DNA from: CAIXSC01 sp046349915
GTDB taxonomy: Bacteria; Planctomycetota; Planctomycetia; Pirellulales; Pirellulaceae
Assembly: GCA_046349915.1 (NCBI GenBank)
Contig: JAXMBL010000007.1
Span: forward strand, 496,001-560,000
DNA: 64,000 nt
Reading direction: 5' to 3'
In this document: piece after piece, positions 43,802 through 51,697 of the stretch
How positions within the stretch are numbered: the stretch's first letter is position 1
How the letters are laid out: each line of letters begins with the position of its first letter
Program-made: the position numbers and the translations under genes
The notes under the pieces: model-generated
What the model was told of the DNA's origin: nothing
What the model saw: the letters and a program-made list of their open reading frames with translations, nothing else
Database searches by the model: none

Positions 43802-45319
43802 TTACCCAAATATGCGGAGCGAAGGCCTCGACGTCGTGGTCGGCGCCTCGGCTTGTGGTTGGTTGTAGAGCCATTGTCGAGCAATCTCGCGGTCGTCCCA
43901 CTCGAGTCGGCGACTGCCGACTTCCTGGAACTTCGCATCACCCTTGCCCGCTATGACGACCGAATCGCCGGGGCGAGCTTGTTGCAGAGCCCAGTCGATG
44001 GCAGCCAGCCGGTCGGGACGAACTAACGCTTGTCCGGGGCGTTGGAATCCATCCAGGATGCCGTGCACGATTTCCAAGGGTTCTTCCTGTCGCGGATTGT
44101 CGCTGGTCAGCACGCGAACATGCGCCAGTTTCTCAATGACTCGCCCCAGTTGGGGACGTAGGTCCGAGTTGCGTTCACCCTCGGCGCCCAGCACCACGAT
44201 GACTCGTCCCCGAGTCACTTGGCGGACGGAGCGAAGGGCGGCGGTCAGTGCATCGGGGGTGCGGGCCGAGTCGACAAAAACGTTGAAAGACTGGCCGCAG
44301 CCAATGCGTTCCAACCTGCCAGGAAGCGAAGCGACCGACTCGAGTCCCCGCACAATCGTGTTGACGTCGACGCCCCACGCCAGCGCGACCGCGGTCGCGG
44401 CCAAGCAGTTATAGACGTGATGGTCGCCGATCATCGACGTGCAAACGGGAATTGTCTCGGGACCAATTTGCATCAAAAACGTCTGCTCCGACTCGCAACG
44501 CTCCAACACTTCGGCGCTAATCTCCGCGTCGCTGCGCATCCCAATCGTCAAGACGGGATGCTTCAGATGTCCGATCAGTTGACTGCTGACGGGATCATCG
44601 GTATTCACAACCGCGAAGCCGCCTGGTTTCAAGTGTTCGAAAAGTCGAGCCTTGATGCTGCGGTATTGCAACATCGACCCATGTTCGTTGGCGTGATCTC
44701 GCCGCACGTTGGTCACGATCGCGGCGTCCAGCATCAGGCCCGCCGTGCGACGCGAGGCCAGACTGGCGCTGCTCACTTCCACCACCGCATGCGAATGGCC
44801 CAGCAGCGAGACTCGACGCAACGATTGAGCGAGTTCGAAGGCGGGCGGAGTCGCGTCGTCGAACGAGGGCGAATAGGGCGATACGGCGGAGAGGTTGCTG
44901 ATCAAACCATTACCCAGACGAGCTTGACGGAGGATGGCCGACAAGAGGTGGGCGGTGACTGTCTTGCCGTTGCTTCCCGAGATCCCGGCGATGCGGAGCT
45001 GCTCGCTCGGCTGCCCCGACAAGGCGTGGCACAGGAGTCCATGGGCGATGCGAGTGTCGCGGACCAAGCAGGTGGGAACGGAGGCGGGGACGAGACGCTC
45101 GGCGAGCACTCCCCGAGCGCCACGTTCAATGGCTTCGGCGACCTGCTCGTGACCATCATGTTCCGCTTCCACCATCGCCACAAACAAATCGCCAGGACGG
45201 CACGTTGAGGCGTTCGTGGAACACGAAGCGACTTCAATGTCGGAACCGCCCAGGAATCGGGCTTGGGGCAACACACTCCGCAAACTTACGGCGGTAGCGC
45301 GATCTGGCATCGACGGCAT
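43802..45319 (-). CDS. MurE-like Mur ligase, divergent
   Basis: 505-aa MurE-type protein. AAGGAGG (complement of 45329-45335) lies three bases from an ATG at 45325 and nine from the ATG at 45319, so the second is chosen. Seen: N-terminal STNASTCRPGDLFVA, ATP loop GISGSNGKTVTAHLL, NVRRDHANEHGSMLQY (usually TNLTRDHLDYHG), VDSARTPDALTAAL (usually VDYAHTPDAL) and TSDNPRQEEP, the DNPR motif linked to diaminopimelate recognition. AGKGDAKFQ replaces AGKGHE. The altered His sites suggest a different substrate or weak activity. It is transcribed with the MurF-like gene. Confidence 0.78.
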   Translation of the reverse strand: MPSMPDRATAVSLRSVLPQARFLGGSDIEVASCSTNASTCRPGDLFVAMVEAEHDGHEQVAEAIERGARGVLAERLVPASVPTCLVRDTRIAHGLLCHALSGQPSEQLRIAGISGSNGKTVTAHLLSAILRQARLGNGLISNLSAVSPYSPSFDDATPPAFELAQSLRRVSLLGHSHAVVEVSSASLASRRTAGLMLDAAIVTNVRRDHANEHGSMLQYRSIKARLFEHLKPGGFAVVNTDDPVSSQLIGHLKHPVLTIGMRSDAEISAEVLERCESEQTFLMQIGPETIPVCTSMIGDHHVYNCLAATAVALAWGVDVNTIVRGLESVASLPGRLERIGCGQSFNVFVDSARTPDALTAALRSVRQVTRGRVIVVLGAEGERNSDLRPQLGRVIEKLAHVRVLTSDNPRQEEPLEIVHGILDGFQRPGQALVRPDRLAAIDWALQQARPGDSVVIAGKGDAKFQEVGSRRLEWDDREIARQWLYNQPQAEAPTTTSRPSLRIFG

Positions 45320-45489
45320 GTTCATCGGCCTCCTTGCCTTAGAACAAGCGACTCGGGATCAGTCCGAATTGGAACTCAGCCGCGATTCACAGGGGAACCG
45401 CGAACAAGATCCCTTCGAGCTCCTTCCGTGGACTCGAAGTGTGCGGCATTGTGACGATTTCCAAACTTGAGTCAAGCTCGCTTTTTTCG

Positions 45490-46773
45490 CTAACTTCCGA
45501 ACGATTTTTTGGCCTGAATGCCCGTGACGACCTGTTGGCCTGGCTTCAAGTCGCCTGTGATCATTTCCGTGTGCTGACTGTCGCTCAAACCGGTCTCCAC
45601 TTCGACCGCCCGCAAGAACTCCCCGTCGACAACCCACACGTGTCGTCGGTTTCGTTTGCGACGCGATTGGGACCGCTCTTCCGCCGATAGCTGCCGCTCC
45701 GAAGTTGCGGCGTTTTCTTCTTCCTGAGTCGGGGCAAGTCCTTCCAGCAGTGCTCGATCTTGTTCTCGCACGTATCGCTCGTCGGGAAAGTACCGCAAAG
45801 CGGCGTTGGGGATCTTCACCGCGTTCTCTCGGCGATCGACTTGGAAACTAATGGCTGCCGTCATGCCGGGAAGCAGCTTCAAGTCGGCGTTGGGCGCGCC
45901 CACGATCACGGGATAAGTCACCACGTTCTGCGTCGTGGTCGAACTGAGTCGGATCTCCTCGATCTCTCCCTCGAACAAGTCGTCGGGGTACGCATCGACC
46001 GTGAACTTCACCGGCCGCTTCTCAATTTTCGCCGCCCGAATCTGACCGATGTCCGCTTCATCCACCGAGGCGTGAACATGCATCTTCTCGCGCATCTCCG
46101 GCGCGATGATGAACATCTCTGGCGTTTGGAATTGAGCCGCCAACGTTTGGCCTCGACCAATCTTGCGATTGATGATCATGCCATCGACGGGAGAGAGAAT
46201 GTCGGTGTAATCGACTTGAGCTTGAGCGTTCGCGACAGTCGCCTCGGCCTGCTCCACCGCGGCCTCCGCGACTAACAGTTGAGCTTCGAGCGCTTCGCGA
46301 GCGAATTTGTATTTGTCGAGTTCCGCTTGGGCGATGAATCCTGAATCTTCTTCCCGGAGTCGATTCGCTCGCTTCTCGTCGTTGATCGCCTGCTGCAACT
46401 GCGCTTGCACGCGTTTTACCTCGGCCGTGCGAGTTTTCATGATGGCCTGTTGCTGCTGCAACGCGGCGACGTAAATGCGCGGGTCGATCTTCGCCAACAA
46501 CTCGTCTTTTTTCACCTCTTGGTTGTATTCGCCGTGCAATTCGATAACGGGGCCCGACACAAAGGAGCCGACGGTGATCTCCAAGACAGGTTTGATGGTG
46601 CCCGTTGAGTTGACCACGGCGACGATCGCTCCCTGCTCGACATCCGCGAGACGCCACTGCGGTCGACTCCGCTCGCGCAGATAGTTACGCACCGGGGTGA
46701 AGGCCAGCCGAGCACCGCCGGCGATCGCCGCGAGAATGGAGAGAATGATGAGCCAGCGAATCAAACGTTTCAT
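45490..46773 (-). CDS. MacA-type efflux periplasmic adaptor
   Basis: 427-aa HlyD/MacA family membrane-fusion protein. One N-terminal helix (LIRWLIILSILAAIAGGARL) anchors it. A lipoyl-like half-motif (ITVGSFVSGPVIELHGEYNQ) and its partner (DYTDILSPVDGMIINRKIGR) flank a long coiled coil (about 110-190). Beta-barrel and membrane-proximal domains follow (LLPGMTAAISFQV, VWVVDGEFLRAVEVETGL). It includes a charged insert near 345-370. It is divergent from the ABC ATPase at 47019, with which it would form a tripartite pump; no permease gene is present between or beside them in the window. Confidence 0.9.
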   Translation of the reverse strand: MKRLIRWLIILSILAAIAGGARLAFTPVRNYLRERSRPQWRLADVEQGAIVAVVNSTGTIKPVLEITVGSFVSGPVIELHGEYNQEVKKDELLAKIDPRIYVAALQQQQAIMKTRTAEVKRVQAQLQQAINDEKRANRLREEDSGFIAQAELDKYKFAREALEAQLLVAEAAVEQAEATVANAQAQVDYTDILSPVDGMIINRKIGRGQTLAAQFQTPEMFIIAPEMREKMHVHASVDEADIGQIRAAKIEKRPVKFTVDAYPDDLFEGEIEEIRLSSTTTQNVVTYPVIVGAPNADLKLLPGMTAAISFQVDRRENAVKIPNAALRYFPDERYVREQDRALLEGLAPTQEEENAATSERQLSAEERSQSRRKRNRRHVWVVDGEFLRAVEVETGLSDSQHTEMITGDLKPGQQVVTGIQAKKSFGS

Positions 46774-47018
46774 GCCAAGTTCCGTCTACTGCGCGTCGCC
46801 ACATCCCGGGGGGATCGTCAACGAAATCCTGGGAATGATGGCGGCCTCTGTGAAGTCTGCCGCGTCGATTGTATCCCAACAAGCCAAGCCGCTGTCAGCT
46901 CTCGCTGTCACCTCGATCAATTCGAACCCGAGTCGACGCCGCCAACGAATGTGGTCACGGCGAGTTGAATGTCCTATGATGCGGCAGTTTCAGACCTTTC
47001 GCGTCGCGTTGCCACCCC
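46774..47018. promoter_or_regulatory. Divergent spacer between adaptor and ABC ATPase genes
   Basis: 245 bp with no gene; carries promoters in both directions. No clear operator or hairpin was seen. Confidence 0.4.
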
Positions 47019-47753
47019 ATGCCGCTCATTGAACTCACTCATATTTCGAAGATCTACGACCTCGGCGAGGTGAAAGTCGAGGCGCTGAAAGACACCAGTC
47101 TTTCGATCGAAAGGGGTGAATACGTGGCTCTGGTCGGTCCTTCAGGCTCGGGCAAATCGACCCTGATGAACACCCTGGGGTGTCTCGACCGACCAACCAG
47201 TGGCAGCTACCGACTGGATGGCGTCGAGGTGGTCACCATGTCGCTCGACCAGCGAGCAAGACTCCGTAATCGCCAAATTGGCTTCGTTTTCCAGAACTTC
47301 AACCTGCTCCCCCGAACCTCGGCGATCGAAAACGTGGAGCTGCCGCTGATGTATACCGGCGGGATCTCGACACGTGAACGTCGACAACGAGCGATCGAGA
47401 TGCTGCGACTGGTTGGCCTCGGCGATCGACTCGATCACCACCCCGGTCAATTGTCCGGCGGTCAGCAGCAGCGAGTCGCCATTGCGCGAGCACTCGTGAA
47501 TCGCCCGTCGATCTTGATGGGAGATGAACCTACGGGAAACCTCGATTCCAAGACCAGCCGCGAGGTGATCGAACTCTTCAAACGACTCAATGATGAATCA
47601 AAAATCACCGTGATCTTGGTCACTCACGACCACGCCGTCGCCCGCCATGCTCGACGAGCCATCCTACTACGCGACGGCAGTGTCTTCGCCGACACGACCG
47701 ACGTCGACCAGGCGCTGCAAGCCCTGCACGCCGTCTCAACGCTCGACATCTAA
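47019..47753 (+). CDS. MacB/LolD-type ABC transporter ATPase
   Basis: 244-aa ATPase of the MacB/LolD/FtsE class. Walker A GPSGSGKST at about residues 40-48, Q-loop VFQNFNLLPR, signature LSGGQQQR, Walker B ILMGDEPTGNLD and switch His in VTHDH. It energises mechanotransmission transporters that move substrates across the periplasm. Its usual fused or adjacent FtsX-type permease is absent here. Adjacent genes encode a MacA-like adaptor and a TolC-like outer-membrane protein, supporting an efflux role. Confidence 0.92.
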   Translation: MPLIELTHISKIYDLGEVKVEALKDTSLSIERGEYVALVGPSGSGKSTLMNTLGCLDRPTSGSYRLDGVEVVTMSLDQRARLRNRQIGFVFQNFNLLPRTSAIENVELPLMYTGGISTRERRQRAIEMLRLVGLGDRLDHHPGQLSGGQQQRVAIARALVNRPSILMGDEPTGNLDSKTSREVIELFKRLNDESKITVILVTHDHAVARHARRAILLRDGSVFADTTDVDQALQALHAVSTLDI

Positions 47754-47758
47754 CGTAC

Positions 47759-47930
47759 GACGGACTTCCAGTCCGTCGTAGGGAGTAGCCCGCTCACTTC
47801 GTGAGCGGACAGCCGCGTGGCCGACGAGCGCCCTTCGCCGCCAGCCAAGTCGCATTGCTCACCGATGGCGGCCTAGAACGCCACCGGAACGGGGCGCCGG
47901 GCTCGGATCGACTGACTAGAAGTCCGTCGT
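47759..47930. repeat. Composite palindromic repeat element (family A/B), inverted copy
   Basis: Palindrome A at 47759-47777, palindrome B CCGCTCACTTCGTGAGCGG near 47790-47808, a conserved core (CGCCCTTCGCCGCCAGCC) and a weaker A at about 47909-47929. The unit is the reverse complement of 30984-31150. The rest of the 359-bp spacer 47754-48112 shows no gene. Confidence 0.85.
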
Positions 47931-48112
47931 ACTTAGCCTTCGTACGCCCCCCGCCCGCTCCTCCCGGCGTTCCACGCAGCTTAGGCAAGATAGCCTGCCC
48001 CTCAGGCACCGCGGAATAATCGTTACGACCGGATTCATTGGAACAACCGTTAAATCTCGCCGATTCACTTACAAGACTGTCACCCGGTTCGCAATGAGTC
48101 AAAAGTTCCGCC

Positions 48113-49945
48113 ATGCGCCCAGATCGCCTATTTTTCGCCGCCTGTCAAATGGCGGTGGCGCTATGCTGCGTCTCTATGACGCCGTGGGCGGTCGCGCAAC
48201 CCCTGACGCGTCTGTGGCGGCCCGAGCAACGCACCATCCAAGTACGAGATCCCGAGAATCTGCCGCGCACCCCTTTTCCCTCCAACATCCCGCGCACGGT
48301 CTATCGCAAGCAGGCTGACGTACAGCCTCTGCAACTTTCACTCGATCAGGCCATTCTGACCGCGCTCGGAAACACGGAAGTGGTGCGAGTGCTTACGGGA
48401 GTGTCGGCGACGACCAGTGGGCGGACTGTCTTCGATGCCGCGGTCGTTAACACGACGATCGACGATCAACAGGCGAAGTTTGATCCGGTGCTGCGAGTGG
48501 ACCAAGCTTTTTCGCATCTCGATGGTCCACGCTACAACCCACTCGGCGGTCCACCCGTGATCGAAGGGTTCCAAACAGACGCCTATCGATTTGACATGGG
48601 GCTCTCGAAGATGGTCTCGACGGGCGGCGTCGGGGCCATGGAGTTACTGACCAATCCGAATCGATTTGGCGGAAATGCTTTTCGTCAAGATCCTTTATTC
48701 CCAGTTCTCAATCCCGCGAATCAATCGTCGTTTCAGCTGAGCTTTACTCAGCCGTTGTTGGCGGGCGCGGGAATTGATCCTAATCTGGCATCGGTGGTGT
48801 TGGCTCGACTCGATACCGAGCGGTCTTTCTTCCAGTTCAAGGACTCGATGCAAGAACTGGTGCGGGGCGTCATCGAGGCCTATTGGCAGTTAGTGTTTGC
48901 TCGCACCGAGGTTTGGGCGCGCGAACAGCAAGTCGAGCAGGCGGAGTTGGCGGAGCGATACACGGCCGCACTGGTGCGAGCCGACATCAACAATGCGTCG
49001 CAACTGGCTCAGGCTCGCCTGTCGTTGGCCAACTTCCGCGCGAATCTCGTCGCGGCTCAAGCCAACAAGCTCCAGCGAGAAGCGGCGTTGCGGAACATAC
49101 TCGGATTGCCTCCCGCGGACGGCGCCGAGTTGATTCCAGTCTCCCCCCCGGAGACAAGACGATTTGAACCCGATTGGCTCCGACTGCTGGAAATGGCCGA
49201 GCGTCAGCGGCCCGATATCATTGAACTGAAACTGATCTTGGAAGCCGACCAACAGTCATTGATGCTCGCGAGAAATCGGGCGCTCCCGCAACTCGATGCG
49301 GTCGCTCTCTATCGTTGGAACGGGCTAGAAGGGGAACTCCCGGGCGGCGCTATTGTACGATCGGACCCTGGACAGTTCACCGACTGGAGCCTTGGGGTGA
49401 ATTTCTCGGTGCCGCTCGGACTACGGCAATCGCGAGCAGGTTTGCGCCGCCAAGAGTTGTTGCTCGCCCGTGACCGAGCCAATCTTCAGCAGGGGCTGCA
49501 CAACGCGGTGCACGAATTGGCCGCCAACGTGCGTGCGATCGACCAAACCTACGAGCAGTATTTGGCGTTTCAGGAAGCTCGAGCGGCCGCACGCGTCAAT
49601 CTAACTCAGCAGCAAGCCGAATACCGGTCCGATCGCGTGATCTTTCTGAACGTCCTGCAAGCGATTACGGACTGGGGGAACACGATCAATGCAGAGGCCA
49701 GTTCGTTGCTGCAATTCAACATTCAGCTCGCGAATCTTGAACGCACCAGCGGCTCAATCCTCGAGACTCATGGGGTCACATTCTTCGAGGAACGCTACGG
49801 CTCGATCGGTCCTCTCGGTCGCCTCGCGGACGATGTCTGTTATCCCGAACGGCTGCCTCCCACGCCCAACGTGGAACGCTATCCCACATCCGATGAAGGG
49901 GCCGAGCGTTCGTTCGATCTCCGCCCGCCGCCGTCGTTACGCTAA
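48113..49945 (+). CDS. TolC-family outer-membrane efflux protein
   Basis: 610-aa outer-membrane factor. The signal peptide covers about residues 1-28 (AACQMAVALCCVSMTPWAVA). Two OEP-type repeats follow, with alternating long helices and beta segments (SLDQAILTALGNTEVVRV, FQLSFTQPLLAGAGIDPNLA, the second repeat near IIELKLILEADQQSLMLARN and LGVNFSVPLGLRQSRAGL). It forms the outer-membrane channel of a tripartite pump. It is downstream of the ABC ATPase in the same direction, separated by a repeat element. Confidence 0.9.
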   Translation: MRPDRLFFAACQMAVALCCVSMTPWAVAQPLTRLWRPEQRTIQVRDPENLPRTPFPSNIPRTVYRKQADVQPLQLSLDQAILTALGNTEVVRVLTGVSATTSGRTVFDAAVVNTTIDDQQAKFDPVLRVDQAFSHLDGPRYNPLGGPPVIEGFQTDAYRFDMGLSKMVSTGGVGAMELLTNPNRFGGNAFRQDPLFPVLNPANQSSFQLSFTQPLLAGAGIDPNLASVVLARLDTERSFFQFKDSMQELVRGVIEAYWQLVFARTEVWAREQQVEQAELAERYTAALVRADINNASQLAQARLSLANFRANLVAAQANKLQREAALRNILGLPPADGAELIPVSPPETRRFEPDWLRLLEMAERQRPDIIELKLILEADQQSLMLARNRALPQLDAVALYRWNGLEGELPGGAIVRSDPGQFTDWSLGVNFSVPLGLRQSRAGLRRQELLLARDRANLQQGLHNAVHELAANVRAIDQTYEQYLAFQEARAAARVNLTQQQAEYRSDRVIFLNVLQAITDWGNTINAEASSLLQFNIQLANLERTSGSILETHGVTFFEERYGSIGPLGRLADDVCYPERLPPTPNVERYPTSDEGAERSFDLRPPPSLR

Positions 49946-49983
49946 TTGGACAGCGTAAGGTTGAACCGACAGGAATGAAATCG

Positions 49984-50078
49984 ATTAGTGACGATCAGTG
50001 AAGATTAATGTTCTCAATACTCTTCCTGCTTTGCGCTATGGAAAAGGGAACACTGATCTTCACTGATCCTCACTAATT
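49984..50078. repeat. Inverted repeat, arms of about 30 bp
   Basis: ATTAGTGACGATCAGTGAAG followed by ATTAATGTTC at 49984-50013 is nearly the reverse complement of GGGAACACTGATCTTCACTG followed by ATCCTCACTAATT at 50046-50078. A related single arm lies at 37686-37717. It sits in the 281-bp convergent spacer 49946-50226, which has no gene. Confidence 0.85.
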
Positions 50079-50226
50079 GGGTCAGACGGTCGGACCTCGA
50101 GGTTTCTGGAAAATGGCCGAGACTTGGAACTGATGGGCCACTTCAAAAGAGCTTTCACCAAGAATCTTGCGAATTGGATGATTGAGTTTGGGGTTGGGTT
50201 TGTAGTGCGCGGCTGGCTGTGGACCT

Positions 50227-51663
50227 TCAGCTCAACACGCCAGGGATGACCTTCCAGCTCTGAGCGACTCCTGTCAAGCGTTCCTGACGACCGTTGTGAT
50301 CGAAATACAAGTCGTCGGGATGGAGACCCAGAGCGGTCAAGATGGTCGCATGCAAGTTCTTGACGGGCTGAATCTGTTCCACCGAACGCAATCCAATCTC
50401 ATCCGTTGCGCCAATCACCGTTCCCGGGCGGACGCCGCCTCCCGCCATCCAAACCGTGAACCCGTAGGGATTGTGATTTCGCCCTTGGTTGCCCTGCATC
50501 ATCGGAGTGCGGCCGAACTCGCCCGCCCAAACGACCAGAGTCGATTCAAGCAGGCCACGCTGTTGTAAATCGGTGAGCAACGCGGCAATTGGTTGATCGG
50601 TTTGAGCAGCATTGCGCTGGTGGTAGTCCGTATTGTTATCGTGGCCGTCCCAACCCAACTTGTCGACCGCGTTGTACAACTGCACGAAGCGTACGCCTTT
50701 CTCGACCAAGCGGCGAGCAAGCAGGCACATGCGGCCGTACAGCGCCTTCGAACTATTCCCGTCCTGAATTCCATATGCTTGCTGAGTCTCTTGCGTCTCT
50801 TGGCTAAGCTCGCCAATATCGATCGCTTCCGCTTGCATGCGGTAAGCCAATTCGTACGACGCAATGCGTCCATCCAAATCCAAGACTCCGGGGCGAGCCT
50901 CGGCGTGCCGGCGGTTCAGAGCTTGCGCAAAATCCAGCGTGGCTCGTTGGGACGAGGCCAACTCGGCGGGCGGTTGCAGATTCAGTACGGGCGGACCTTC
51001 ATGGCGAAACTGAGTTCCCTGAAATGCCGCCGGCAAAAACGCGTTGCTCCAGTTCGCGGAACCGCCGAGTCCGCCGACCTTGTACAGCAAGACATATCCG
51101 GGCAAGTTCTGATTTTGCGATCCCAGACCATAGGTGATCCAAGATCCCAAACTGGGTTTGCCTCCCAAGATGGCGCCGGTGTTCATCAAGTAAGTAGCCG
51201 GCGCATGGTTCGAACTCTCACTGATCATCGACCGCACTTGGCATAGGCGATCAATGTGACGAGCCGTATGCGGCAGCAGTTCGGATACCCACTGCCCCGA
51301 TTCGCCATGTTGAGCCCACTTCCAGGGACCCGCCATGAGTTCGTCCTTGCAGTGATTGAAGACGCCTCCCACTCGATCAGGATTCTGTTTGAAGACCGCG
51401 GGCACGGGCTTGCCGTGCAGCTTGGCCAATTCCGGTTTGTAATCAAGCAAGTCGAATGTCGAGGGACCGCCATACTGGAAAAGAAAAATGACATTCTTGG
51501 CTTTCGGCGCGAAGTGCGGCGGTCGCTCTGCCAGGGGACGAAGCGGGTCCAGTCGCCCAGGGCCGGCCGCGCGTAACTCGTCGGCCAGCAGTGCGGCCAA
51601 GGCCAAGCCAGCGAAGCCGCCGCCCGCGTTCGACAGGAAATTTCGACGATCCAAGGTATGCAT
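50227..51663 (-). CDS. DUF1501 (sulfatase-like) exported protein
   Basis: 478-aa DUF1501 protein. The ATG at 51663 (MHTLDRRNFLSNAGGG) gives a clean twin-arginine-like signal; a GTG 33 bases upstream overlaps the previous gene closely and is less likely. Conserved blocks: NVIFLFQYGGPSTFDLLDYK, NHAPATYLMNTGAILGGKPS, LPGYVLLYKVGG, ARRLVEKGVRFVQLYNAVDK, VVWAGEFGRTPMMQ, GRNHNPYGFTVWMAGGGVRP and HATILTALGLHPDD. It is downstream of the third PSCyt1 gene and probably cotranscribed. Confidence 0.92.
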   Translation of the reverse strand: MHTLDRRNFLSNAGGGFAGLALAALLADELRAAGPGRLDPLRPLAERPPHFAPKAKNVIFLFQYGGPSTFDLLDYKPELAKLHGKPVPAVFKQNPDRVGGVFNHCKDELMAGPWKWAQHGESGQWVSELLPHTARHIDRLCQVRSMISESSNHAPATYLMNTGAILGGKPSLGSWITYGLGSQNQNLPGYVLLYKVGGLGGSANWSNAFLPAAFQGTQFRHEGPPVLNLQPPAELASSQRATLDFAQALNRRHAEARPGVLDLDGRIASYELAYRMQAEAIDIGELSQETQETQQAYGIQDGNSSKALYGRMCLLARRLVEKGVRFVQLYNAVDKLGWDGHDNNTDYHQRNAAQTDQPIAALLTDLQQRGLLESTLVVWAGEFGRTPMMQGNQGRNHNPYGFTVWMAGGGVRPGTVIGATDEIGLRSVEQIQPVKNLHATILTALGLHPDDLYFDHNGRQERLTGVAQSWKVIPGVLS

Positions 51664-51697
51664 GGAGGCCCCAAAACGCTGAGGATGGCAGAGCACG

